From an uncultured beta proteobacterium (lineage in GTDB: Bacteria > Pseudomonadota > Gammaproteobacteria > Burkholderiales > Burkholderiaceae_C): a stretch of 17,607 nt of DNA. The stretch's first letter is position 1. Each line of letters begins with the position of its first letter. The notes below the pieces were generated by a model, which was not told the DNA's origin, searched no databases, and saw only the letters and a list, made by a program, of their open reading frames with translations. This document shows positions 1 through 6,695 of the stretch, one piece after another. The translations under genes were made by a program, and so were the position numbers. The stretch covers positions 1 to 17,607 of the forward strand of contig CAIQEX010000319.1 in the NCBI GenBank assembly GCA_903870955.1, in the 5' to 3' direction.

Positions 1-1772
1 CCCCGCAAAGACTCTACGCCGCGTTTGACCACGTCCATACCCACGCCCCGGCCAGAGAGGTCACTGACGACCGCCGCGGTGGAGAAGCCTGGCAAAAAGA
101 TGAGATGCAGTATTTCCTGGTCAGACAGCAGCCGACCCTCCTGCACCAGTGCGCGTTCCCGGGCCTTGGCCAGAACCCGGTCGCGGTCGATACCGGCGCC
201 GTCATCACGAATCTCCACCACCACGGCTCCGGCGTCGTGGTAGGCGTCCAGCGTGACGGTTCCGGTTTCGGGTTTGCCGAGTTCCAAGCGCCTGCCAGGT
301 GACTCCATGCCGTGGTCCAGCGCGTTGCGCACAATGTGCATCAGCGGATCGGCGAGTTTCTCCACCATCGATTTGTCGATTTCTGTTTCCGCGCCCTTGA
401 TCTCCAGATGGATGTCTTTGCCCAGTTGCTGTGCGGTCTCCCGAACCATGCGCGGGAAGCGGCTGAAGATATCGCCCACCGGCACCATGCGCAGGGTGAG
501 TGCATCGTCGCGTATGTTTTCCACCAGGGCATTGATGCTGGCAATGGACTCGGTCAACTCGGCATCCTTGCGGATTTGCGCGATCAACGTGGTACTGGAC
601 GCGGCGATGACCAGTTCACCCACCCGGTTGATCAGGCGATCGAGTTTGGCGGCCTCGACCCGCACATGCTGGTTTTCAATCCGGGCACTGGCAGGGCGTT
701 CGGGCTTGTCGGCTGCTGTGGGAGGGATGGACGCCAAATGCGCCGGGGCAGGGGTGGCTGCGCGTTGAATCGGCGTGTTAACTGGCGCGTCATTTGGCGA
801 GTCAGCCGGTGATTCAGCCGGTGATTCAGCCGGAGTGGCCTCGGCCATGGCTTGGGTCAGCGGGCCGGTTGGCGTGGCATGCAAGGTCCGCACTTCGGCA
901 GGTGTCAATGCGTGTCGCAAGGCCCAGCGATCAATCTGCGCCTGGCTGGACTCGCCTAGGCGCTCCTGCAGGCTATCAGCGAGCCGACGGTATTCGGCAA
1001 GCGGCGCGCGGGGTGCCAGGATGCCAATGAAACTGTCCTCCTGCAAAAATTCAAAGGTTTCACGTATGAGCGCCTCGTCCTTGCGCGAATCGAGTGCCAA
1101 CTCCAGACCAAAAAAGCATTCGGTCGGATCGAACGCAGAGAGTTCTGGCCAAGCGCGCCAGATGGTCTCTACATGGGTCAGGGTGCCCAGACGGGCCAGA
1201 TAGGCGACAAAAGACAGGGGGTCAAAGCCCATGCGAAACGTGTTGGGGTGGAAGCGCAACGAGAACTGCCAGTGAGGCGAAGCGGTAAGCTGGGCTTGTG
1301 CAACCGGTTGTGCGGGTTCGGGACGCACGGCACTGGCGGCACTAGCGGCTCTTGCAGGGTCCGGCGCACGGACCTGAAGATCGAAGTGACGCAAGCGCTC
1401 AAGCAAGGGCGCACCTTGGGGCAGGTCTTGCAGAGCCATTGCCTCGTCGCGCTCGCCGCTGTCCAGCAGATGGCGCAAATGGTCGTTGCACTCCAACAGC
1501 AGGTCGATCAATCCTGCAGAAAGTTCCAGGCGTCCTGAGCGAAGCTGCTCCAGCACATTTTCAACAACGTGCGCGAATCGAACCAGTGCCTCCAGCCCAA
1601 ATACCCCGGCCGAGCCCTTGATCGTATGCGCCGTGCGAAACAACAGATTGAAGGTGTCGGGTGTCGCGGGATAGGTGTCCCGGTCCAGCAGCGCCGACTC
1701 GAAGGCATCGCACTGTTCGCGCGATTCATCAAAAAAGACCAACTTGGCTTTGCTAAGGTCCATGGCGTTCAT
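1..1772 (-). CDS. cheA: Chemotaxis histidine kinase CheA (partial, C-terminus beyond window)
   Basis: This is the cytoplasmic kinase that takes signals from chemoreceptor arrays and phosphorylates CheY/CheB. The reading frame stays open for about 590 codons to the left edge. An N-terminal Hpt (P1) domain carries the phospho-accepting His49 in RTAHTIKGSAG. A Pro/Ala/Ser-rich linker with an ESPA-type repeat follows (about residues 313-326), then a dimerisation/linker region and the HATPase domain. The N box (LMHIVRNALDHG) lies near residue 480, G1 is EIRDDGAGID and G2 is GRGVGMDVV. The P5/CheW-like regulatory domain must lie beyond position 1. The likely start is ATG 1772, which overlaps the end of the STAS gene; ATG 1763 (Met4) is an alternative. 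Neither has a strong Shine-Dalgarno, so translational coupling to the STAS gene is likely. The family call is certain; its exact chemosensory pathway is not. Confidence 0.93.
   Translation of the reverse strand, partial: MNAMDLSKAKLVFFDESREQCDAFESALLDRDTYPATPDTFNLLFRTAHTIKGSAGVFGLEALVRFAHVVENVLEQLRSGRLELSAGLIDLLLECNDHLRHLLDSGERDEAMALQDLPQGAPLLERLRHFDLQVRAPDPARAASAASAVRPEPAQPVAQAQLTASPHWQFSLRFHPNTFRMGFDPLSFVAYLARLGTLTHVETIWRAWPELSAFDPTECFFGLELALDSRKDEALIRETFEFLQEDSFIGILAPRAPLAEYRRLADSLQERLGESSQAQIDRWALRHALTPAEVRTLHATPTGPLTQAMAEATPAESPAESPADSPNDAPVNTPIQRAATPAPAHLASIPPTAADKPERPASARIENQHVRVEAAKLDRLINRVGELVIAASSTTLIAQIRKDAELTESIASINALVENIRDDALTLRMVPVGDIFSRFPRMVRETAQQLGKDIHLEIKGAETEIDKSMVEKLADPLMHIVRNALDHGMESPGRRLELGKPETGTVTLDAYHDAGAVVVEIRDDGAGIDRDRVLAKARERALVQEGRLLSDQEILHLIFLPGFSTAAVVSDLSGRGVGMDVVKRGVESLR
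799..834. repeat. Three tandem 12-bp repeats inside cheA
   Basis: Three consecutive 12-bp units (GATTCAGCCGGT, with one or two changes in the outer copies) encode the (E/D)SPA repeat of the CheA linker between the Hpt and kinase domains. The unit length is a multiple of three, so copy-number changes would alter linker length without breaking the frame. Confidence 0.85.
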
Positions 1773-2070
1773 TCGTCAATGCGGGATCCGGTTGGTCAAA
1801 ACCGAGCAAAGCCATGCCTTCCTGAACCTTGGCATTGGCAGGTGCCAGGTGTAATTTGCTGTGCTTGCGACCGGCCTCGGTCATCAGCACCTTGATAAGT
1901 TGCAAGGCGTTGCCATCGAAATCGGTGATTTGGGTGAGATCCAGGTCGACTTCTGGCAGATTCAGAAGACCAAACAGGTCGTCCAGAAGTGCCCCCACGG
2001 TATTGATGGTGAACTCGCCAACCAGTGTTGCCTTCATCCCGTTCTCGGAGCTGGCGATGGTTAAAGGCAT
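1753..2070 (-). CDS. STAS-domain protein (anti-sigma-factor-antagonist-like), cheA partner
   Basis: A 105-residue single-domain protein. The N-terminal half (KATLVGEFTINTVGALLDDL) and the segment VDLDLTQITDFDGNALQLIKVL fit the STAS fold of SpoIIAA-like proteins. At the position of the usual phosphorylated Ser in the 'D(S/T)xG' motif this protein reads DFDG, so Asp replaces the acceptor. It may therefore not be regulated by Ser phosphorylation (inference). ATG 2070 has an AGGG about 8 nt upstream. The frame upstream of it has no ATG, GTG or TTG before a stop near 2149. The stop at 1753-1755 lies inside the cheA 5' end, a 20-nt overlap that points to co-translation. The context suggests a role beside a chemotaxis complex, for example in scaffolding or localisation; the actual role is unknown. 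Confidence 0.8.
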   Translation of the reverse strand: MPLTIASSENGMKATLVGEFTINTVGALLDDLFGLLNLPEVDLDLTQITDFDGNALQLIKVLMTEAGRKHSKLHLAPANAKVQEGMALLGFDQPDPALTNERHGP

Positions 2071-2162
2071 AGCCGTGGCCCTGGCGAATGTGAACCTGCA
2101 TGCGGGGTGCGTCGGTTGCTGATGGGCAGGTACCCACAGCGACCGTCGTCAAATATTTGCAT
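2061..2162 (-). CDS. Possible 33-codon leader ORF upstream of the STAS gene
   Basis: An ATG at 2162 preceded by GAGGA opens a frame of 33 codons that starts MQIFDDGRCGYLPISN. Its TAA at 2063-2061 lies just inside the STAS start region, so ribosomes ending here would be next to the STAS ATG at 2070. I recognise no homology. The evidence is only the purine-rich ribosome site and the overlap, so this could be chance. Confidence 0.22.
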   Translation of the reverse strand: MQIFDDGRCGYLPISNRRTPHAGSHSPGPRLCL

Positions 2163-2421
2163 GGATCCTCGCCTTTATATTGGATTTGTGCGAATAAGAG
2201 CACATACGCAAGTTAACCGATTCCACCTGAATGTGCAAATCAGTGTTCATCCAAATTGACTTGGCGCAAGTTTTGGCTAGTCGGTCATGCCGAGGTCACC
2301 CCATGCGTATAGAGAAACGCCAGGGCGCTTTGCGCGACAGAAAGGGGGCAAGTCAGCGGACGGTTTGCCGCTGTTGCATAGGCTTACGCCGTTGGCGAAG
2401 CCTTTGGGAGAGTCTGTCTCC
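2071..2421. other. 350-bp intergenic region with tandem hairpins
   Basis: The gap between the XRE gene and the STAS gene holds no convincing protein gene other than the doubtful 33-codon leader. Its right half has closely spaced inverted repeats. GCGC-3-GCGC lies at 2325-2335. CAGCGG-8-CCGCTG lies at 2354-2373. At 2380-2403 AGGCTT/AAGCCT encloses CGCC-3-GGCG. GGGAGA-5-TCTCCC lies at 2406-2422. None is followed by a clear U-tract on either strand, so they are not textbook terminators. The left half carries the candidate STAS-cheA promoter. Confidence 0.6.
2174..2204 (-). promoter_or_regulatory. Candidate promoter and operator for the STAS-cheA operon
   Basis: On the minus strand a TATAAA hexamer (2179-2174) sits about 100 bp upstream of the STAS start. 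No convincing -35 hexamer lies 16-18 bp upstream. Instead the inverted repeat TGTGC-8 nt-GCACA occupies 2187-2204, where an activator could bind. This is a weak motif-based call. Confidence 0.3.
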
Positions 2422-2445
2422 CTACTCTATAAAGAATTTATAGAG
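2354..2445. repeat. Four back-to-back inverted repeats at the 3' end of the XRE gene
   Basis: Four hairpins follow each other with only 2-6 nt between them: 2354-2373 (6-bp stem), 2380-2403 (6+4 bp stem with a one-base bulge), 2406-2422 (6 bp) and 2425-2445 (9 bp, CTCTATAAA/TTTATAGAG with a 3-nt loop). The last one encodes the final residues of the XRE protein. They may act as a processed or attenuating 3' end of the xre mRNA, or form a structured RNA; the sequence alone does not decide. Confidence 0.6.
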
Positions 2446-2652
2446 CTCAATATTCAAGGTGTTTGCCAGGGCGATCAAGACACCAATCGATGGGTTGGCA
2501 TCACCGCTTTCAATGCGCGACAAGTAGGTCCGGTAAATACCGCATCCTTCGGCGAGTGCCTGTTGGGTCATTCCCGCTTCGGCTCTGAAGGCTTTCACTT
2601 GGCGGCTGAGTGTTTCCTGCACATGTGAATTCAAATTGGCGTCTCTTGCCAT
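2422..2652 (-). CDS. Small XRE-family transcriptional regulator
   Basis: A 76-residue protein that is almost only a Cro/C1-type helix-turn-helix domain. Helices 2-3 correspond to MTQQALAEGCGIYRTYLSRIESG (about residues 28-50), followed by the usual NPSIGVLIALANTLNI helices. The frame extends to 2757, but the ATG at 2652 is the likely start. The family domain begins there, and a good sigma70 promoter lies inside the would-be extension at 2689-2717. The ribosome site is weak. There is no sensor domain, so any response would come from autoregulation or a partner. Its targets are unknown; the nearest candidates are its own promoter and the STAS-cheA operon downstream. It ends in a 9-bp palindrome. 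Confidence 0.85.
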   Translation of the reverse strand: MARDANLNSHVQETLSRQVKAFRAEAGMTQQALAEGCGIYRTYLSRIESGDANPSIGVLIALANTLNIELYKFFIE

Positions 2653-2688
2653 GGTTTTGTCATTTTCGTAAAAATTTATTTGGCATTG

Positions 2689-2717
2689 ATCATAACTGTA
2701 TGCAGTTCTGCCGCCAA
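2689..2717 (-). promoter_or_regulatory. Sigma70-type promoter of the XRE gene with palindromic operator
   Basis: On the minus strand TTGGCG (2717-2712) and TATGAT (2694-2689) are separated by exactly 17 bp. They match the -35 consensus at 4/6 and the -10 at 5/6. The spacer contains AACTG-4-CAGTT (2694-2707), which would suit binding by a small XRE dimer and hence autorepression. The predicted leader is about 30 nt. Confidence 0.6.
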
Positions 2718-2756
2718 TCCCTGGACGGGTGCAGGTGCGATCGATGCTAACACGCA

Positions 2757-4214
2757 CTAACTTGTGGCTCGCACCCGGGCCAACGGCGGATTGCGGGCGA
2801 AATAGCTCACAATTCCGCGCATCAATGCGTCCGCCAGTTTGTTCAGGAAGTCTTCGCTGTTGAGCTTGGCTTCTTCACTCGGGTTGCTGATAAAGGCGGC
2901 CTCGACCAGCACACTGGGAATGTCCGGCGCCTTCAGGACGGCAAAGGCCGCCTGCTCGACCATGCCCTTGTGCAGTTTGCCCACGCGCTTGATTTCACCG
3001 AGCAGATTGCCACCCAGTTTGAGGCTGTCGTTGATTTGTGCGGTGGTGCTCATGTCCAGCAGAGCACGTTGCACCGTGGCATCTTTGGCGCCTACGTTCA
3101 AGCCGCCAATCAGGTCGGCCTTGTTTTCTTTGGCTGCCATCCAGCGCGCCGCACTGCTGGAGGCGCCGCCCTGGCTCAGCGCAAAGACGCTGGCCCCTTG
3201 CGGGTCCGGTGTGAAGAAGGCATCGGCGTGCAGACTGACGAAGAGATCGGCCTGCACACGACGCGCCTTTTGCACCCGCACGCCGAGCGGCACGAAAAAG
3301 TCAGCATCACGCGTCAGATAGGCCCGCATGGAAGCACCCTTGACGGTTGCCGTGTTGATGCGCTCGCGCAGCATGTGGGCCAGACGCAGCACCACGTCTT
3401 TCTCGCGCGTGCCACCCGGGCCAATGGCGCCCGGGTCTTCGCCACCGTGGCCGGGGTCCAGCGCGATGATGATCAGGCGGTCGGTGCCAGCATGCGTCGC
3501 CGCTGCGCGCGGGTCGTCGTTGGCACTCGGCAGTTGCCAGGGGGCTGGCGGCGTCGCTGCTAGGGGAGGTGTGGGCGAGGTGGGCCAGGCAGTGGCGTCG
3601 GGCGGGGCGGGGGTGCTGGCTGCGCTGGCAGGCACCTTGGATTTGGCGGCCTTCTGCGTTTGGTGCGCCATCAATTCACCCAGGGGGTCCGTCGGCACTG
3701 CGGCCGAAGGTTCGCTTGGGGTGGTCAGGGGTGGGCGAGCAGCGGACGCGCTGCCTTCCCCTATCTTTTCTTTAATCAGCGCATCCAGCGGATCGATCTC
3801 CTGTTCAGGGTACAGGTCGAACACCAGCCGATGCTGGTAGGCACCCACCGGTTTAAGCGTAAACACTTGCGGGCGAATCGATTTTTTCAAGTCCACCACC
3901 AGCCGCACCACGGTCGGGCTGAACTGGCCGACACGAATACCCGCGATGTTGGGGTCATCCGATTTCACCTTGGCCACCAACTCCTTCAGCGTGGGGCTGA
4001 GCACCAAACCTTCGATGTCCACCGCCAGGCGGGGTGGGTTGGCGACGAAGCTCTGCTGCGCAGTCAGCGCGGTGTCGGATTCGATCGTGACCCGCGAGTA
4101 TTCGGGAGCCGGCCAGACGCGCACGCTGACGATGCCAGCGCCGCGCACCAATTGGGGCAGGGCCAGCGTCAGCACCACGCTGCCAGCGCGTACCAGTGCG
4201 GTGCGGCGCTTCAT
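2757..4214 (-). CDS. amiC: N-acetylmuramoyl-L-alanine amidase, AmiC type
   Basis: This periplasmic zinc amidase cleaves the lactyl-L-alanine bond of septal peptidoglycan for daughter-cell separation. The 485-residue product starts with a Tat-like signal (MKRRTALVRAG plus a hydrophobic stretch ending at LVRGA, about residues 1-26). An AMIN domain follows (about 28-135) for septal targeting, then a Pro/Ala/Thr-rich linker (about 155-240) and an Amidase_3 domain (about 246-475). Visible ligands are His256 in DPGHGGEDPGA, Glu271 in GTREKDVV and His329 in SLHAD, with catalytic Glu438 in VEAAFISN. The frame continues upstream, but ATG 4214 is chosen because it gives an ATGA overlap with the tsaE stop and places the signal peptide at the N-terminus. 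Linkage with tsaE matches the known enterobacterial tsaE(yjeE)-amiB order; no mutL follows here. Confidence 0.93.
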   Translation of the reverse strand: MKRRTALVRAGSVVLTLALPQLVRGAGIVSVRVWPAPEYSRVTIESDTALTAQQSFVANPPRLAVDIEGLVLSPTLKELVAKVKSDDPNIAGIRVGQFSPTVVRLVVDLKKSIRPQVFTLKPVGAYQHRLVFDLYPEQEIDPLDALIKEKIGEGSASAARPPLTTPSEPSAAVPTDPLGELMAHQTQKAAKSKVPASAASTPAPPDATAWPTSPTPPLAATPPAPWQLPSANDDPRAAATHAGTDRLIIIALDPGHGGEDPGAIGPGGTREKDVVLRLAHMLRERINTATVKGASMRAYLTRDADFFVPLGVRVQKARRVQADLFVSLHADAFFTPDPQGASVFALSQGGASSSAARWMAAKENKADLIGGLNVGAKDATVQRALLDMSTTAQINDSLKLGGNLLGEIKRVGKLHKGMVEQAAFAVLKAPDIPSVLVEAAFISNPSEEAKLNSEDFLNKLADALMRGIVSYFARNPPLARVRATS

Positions 4215-4720
4215 GCGGCTGAGCCCTCTGACTCGGCTGAAGCGAGACCCTGGAGGACAGACACGCCAACGGGTGTCAGCGCAGTCAGCGTGACACGCCG
4301 CGCGGTGTCGCCTTCTGGCAGCAGGGCGATGTCTAGATCGGCCCGCGGCAGCAGTCCGGCAGCCTTTTGCGGCCACTCGGCCAACTTGAGGCCAGGGCTG
4401 GCAAAGATGTCACGAAAACCCGCGTCTTCCCACTCCTGCGGGTCATTGAAACGGTAGAAGTCAAAGTGCCACGCCGCAAAGCGCGCGGTGTCGTAGGACT
4501 CGACGAGGGTGTAGGTCGGGCTCTTGATGCGCCCACTTACGCCCAATGCGTGCAGCAGATGCCGCGTCAATGTGGTCTTGCCAGCGCCCAGATCGCCATG
4601 CAACGTGACAAAGGCATTCGCCAGCCCTGGCTGGCTGGCCAGCCGCGCGGCAAAGGCCTGCGTGGCCCGTTCATCGACCCACAGCAGGCTCAGCGAGTCC
4701 AAGGCGGGGTTTGATTTCAC
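4211..4720 (-). CDS. tsaE: tRNA t6A biosynthesis ATPase TsaE
   Basis: TsaE is the ATPase that works with TsaB, TsaC and TsaD to form N6-threonylcarbamoyladenosine at position 37 of ANN-decoding tRNAs. The Walker A motif GDLGAGKTT is at residues 42-50, SPTYTLVE at 67-74, HFDFYR at 85-90, and the conserved Glu in LAEWP at about 115. With a GTG start at 4720 the product has 169 residues, close to the usual 150-170. The frame runs up to 4822, but that would overlap queG and add sequence foreign to the family; TTG at the Leu7 codon is another possible start. The stop overlaps the amiC ATG (ATGA), so the two are very probably coupled. Confidence 0.92.
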   Translation of the reverse strand: MKSNPALDSLSLLWVDERATQAFAARLASQPGLANAFVTLHGDLGAGKTTLTRHLLHALGVSGRIKSPTYTLVESYDTARFAAWHFDFYRFNDPQEWEDAGFRDIFASPGLKLAEWPQKAAGLLPRADLDIALLPEGDTARRVTLTALTPVGVSVLQGLASAESEGSAA

Positions 4721-4729
4721 CCCGGTTTC

Positions 4730-4736
4730 TACAATA
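4730..4736. promoter_or_regulatory. Overlapping -10 elements between tsaE and queG
   Basis: TACAAT on the plus strand (4730-4735) ends 9 nt before the queG ATG at 4745. On the minus strand TATTGT (4736-4731) ends 10 nt before the tsaE GTG at 4720. Both would start transcription within a few bases of the start codon, giving leaderless or nearly leaderless mRNAs. The -35 regions are poor. The plus-strand hexamer (5/6 to consensus) is the better call. Confidence 0.4.
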
Positions 4737-4744
4737 GGCAATTG

Positions 4745-5857
4745 ATGATCCACAGCACTCCATACGATAACGCACTGCTCGCACACATCCGTGCGAGCGC
4801 GTACAAGCTTGGATTCTCCCAAATTGGCGTGACCGGTGTGGATTTGTCGTCCGCCGAGCCCGGTTTACTGGCCTGGCTGGAACAGGGTTTCCATGGCGAG
4901 ATGCAGTACATGGCCAGTCACGGCCTCAAACGTGCCCGCCCGGCCGAGTTGGTGCCCGGCACGCTCTGCGTGATTACCGCGCGCATGGACTACCTGCCAC
5001 GCGACACGCCCGACGACTGGCAGACAACTGAACTCGAACAACTTCAGCGCACCGGCACTGGCGTGGTGTCGCTCTACGCAAGGGGGCGGGATTACCACAA
5101 AGTGCTGCGCAGCCGCCTGCAAAAGCTGGCCGACCTCATCGCCGAGGAAGTGGGCCCTTTGGGTTACCGCGTCTTCACGGATTCGGCGCCGGTGCTGGAG
5201 GCGGAGTTGGCGACACGCAGCGGCCTGGGCTGGCGCGGCAAACACACTTTGGTGCTCAACCGGGATGCAGGCTCGATGTTTTTTTTGGGTGAAATTTATG
5301 TCGACGTGGCACTGCCGTCTACACCTGCCGTGCAAGGTCATTGCGGCAGCTGCACGGCGTGTATCGACGTCTGCCCGACAGGCGCCATCCTGGGCCCACA
5401 GAGGCTGGACGCGCGGCGCTGCATCTCCTACCTGACGATTGAACATGCGGGGAGTATTCCGCTGGAGTTGCGTCCGCTCATTGGCAACCGTATTTACGGC
5501 TGTGACGACTGTCAGTTGGTTTGTCCCTGGAACAAATATGCACAGCGTGCGACCTTGCCTGACTTTGATGCGCGCGACGGCCTGGCCGGACAAGAACTAA
5601 GCACCTTGCTGGACTGGAGCGAGGCCGAGTTTTTGCGGCTTACCGAGGGCGGGCCGATCCGCCGCATCGGCCATGCGCGCTGGCTGCGCAATGTCGCCCT
5701 GGCGCTGGGCAATGCGTTGCGGTCGACACGCGACGCAGAACAAATCCAGCGCATGCGGGCGGCGTTAGAGCGCAGGCTGACCCACGACAGCGAAGTGGTG
5801 CGCGAGCAAGTGGCCTGGGCTTTGCAACAATCCCCTGAACTTCAACCGGAGGCCTGA
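4745..5857 (+). CDS. queG: Epoxyqueuosine reductase QueG
   Basis: QueG is a cobalamin-dependent iron-sulfur enzyme that reduces epoxyqueuosine to queuosine in tRNA anticodons. In this 370-residue protein the N-terminal DUF1730-like half includes FTDSAPVLEAELATRSGLGWRG (from about residue 144), with the conserved Asp147 of DSAP. Two 4Fe-4S motifs follow: Cys200/203/206/210 in CGSCTACIDVCPTGA and Cys253/256/260 in CDDCQLVCPWN. A helical, HEAT-like C-terminus ends at VREQVAWALQQSP. ATG 4745 directly follows an in-frame TTG (4742), which is less likely as a start. The gene is divergent from tsaE and lies 1 nt before the next gene, so it probably heads a three-gene operon. E. coli also has queG close to tsaE-amiB. 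Confidence 0.95.
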   Translation: MIHSTPYDNALLAHIRASAYKLGFSQIGVTGVDLSSAEPGLLAWLEQGFHGEMQYMASHGLKRARPAELVPGTLCVITARMDYLPRDTPDDWQTTELEQLQRTGTGVVSLYARGRDYHKVLRSRLQKLADLIAEEVGPLGYRVFTDSAPVLEAELATRSGLGWRGKHTLVLNRDAGSMFFLGEIYVDVALPSTPAVQGHCGSCTACIDVCPTGAILGPQRLDARRCISYLTIEHAGSIPLELRPLIGNRIYGCDDCQLVCPWNKYAQRATLPDFDARDGLAGQELSTLLDWSEAEFLRLTEGGPIRRIGHARWLRNVALALGNALRSTRDAEQIQRMRAALERRLTHDSEVVREQVAWALQQSPELQPEA

Positions 5858-5858
5858 T

Positions 5859-6668
5859 ATGCCTGCTTACGATTTGCTCATCATTGACCCGCAAAACGAT
5901 TTCCTGGATATCCCCGGTGCGGCCCTGCCGGTACCTGGTGCCGACGCTGACATGCAGCGACTGGCCGACTGGCTTGCGCACCATGTGGCACAGGTGCAGT
6001 CCATCACGGTGACACTCGATTCCCATGCCAGTGTGGGTGTGGAACGCACCACCTTCTGGCGCGATGCGTTGGGTCAGCCCGTCGCGCCCTTTACCCTGAT
6101 CACGGCAGCCGATGTGGTGGCGGGCAAGTTCGCACCGCGCCATACCGAGAAGCGCGAAGAGGTGCTGCGCTATCTGCAGGCACTGGAGGCCGGTGGGCAG
6201 CGCCAGTTGGTCGTTTGGCCGGTGCATTGCGTCACCGGCACCTGGGGCCACAACATTCACAGCGGCTTGGCGCAGGCCATCGCAGCGTGGGAAGAACAGT
6301 CGGGTCAGGTCTGCCACAAGGTGTTGAAGGGCCAGCATCCGCTGACCGAGCAATACAGCGCCTTTCGCGCCGAGGTGCCACGCGCCGACGACGCACGCAC
6401 CCAACTTAACCAGACCTTGATGGGCAAACTGGCTGCCCAAACCGGCACGTTGCTGGTGGCGGGTGAGGCGTTGAGCCATTGCGTTGCGGCCTCGGTCGAC
6501 GACATGCTGGCCCATTTGCCACCTGAGCGCTTGCAACGCAGCGTGCTGTTGACGGACTGCATGAGCCCGGTGCCTGGCTTTGAAGGCATGGGGCAGGAGT
6601 TCCTGCGGCGCGCACGCGGCAAAGGGGTGCTAACGCGGGGTTTGGCCAATCTGGTTGAATCCCGTTGA
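5859..6668 (+). CDS. Isochorismatase-family cysteine hydrolase, probable nicotinamidase
   Basis: Predicted to hydrolyse nicotinamide to nicotinate for NAD salvage. In this 269-residue protein the visible family features are Asp10 in IDPQNDF, the metal-binding pair Asp54/His56 in TLDSHAS, WPVHCVTGTWG at 120-130, a Lys in KVLKGQHP followed by YSAF, and the nucleophile Cys208 in ALSHCVAAS. It is longer than the roughly 210-residue E. coli PncA, with extra sequence around residues 90-118, so another amide could be the substrate. The start ATG 5859 follows the queG stop by 1 nt and has GGAGG 5 nt upstream. Confidence 0.85.
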   Translation: MPAYDLLIIDPQNDFLDIPGAALPVPGADADMQRLADWLAHHVAQVQSITVTLDSHASVGVERTTFWRDALGQPVAPFTLITAADVVAGKFAPRHTEKREEVLRYLQALEAGGQRQLVVWPVHCVTGTWGHNIHSGLAQAIAAWEEQSGQVCHKVLKGQHPLTEQYSAFRAEVPRADDARTQLNQTLMGKLAAQTGTLLVAGEALSHCVAASVDDMLAHLPPERLQRSVLLTDCMSPVPGFEGMGQEFLRRARGKGVLTRGLANLVESR

Positions 6669-6695
6669 ATTGCCCAGAACGAAATGAACTAAAGC

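Noticed and set aside
1796..2203. Minus-strand 135-codon frame overlapping STAS
   Set aside because: Out-of-frame shadow of the STAS gene; no recognisable domain.
2281..2424. Cyclic di-GMP (GEMM) or other known riboswitch
   Set aside because: The hairpin order and the conserved GEMM sequence blocks do not match on either strand by eye; it remains an unassigned structure.
2287..2628. Plus-strand 113-codon frame opposite the XRE gene
   Set aside because: It runs antisense to a clear helix-turn-helix gene and across the hairpin region; no family signal and no ribosome site.
4215..4376. N-terminal extension of the amidase to 4376
   Set aside because: It would overlap tsaE by 166 nt, and the Tat-like signal begins at ATG 4214, which also forms the ATGA overlap.
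3660..4457. Long plus-strand frames opposite amiC, tsaE and the ligase (for example 3660-4457, 11368-12258, 12265-12840)
   Set aside because: High-GC antisense shadows with no domain similarity and poor codon logic beside strong genes on the other strand.
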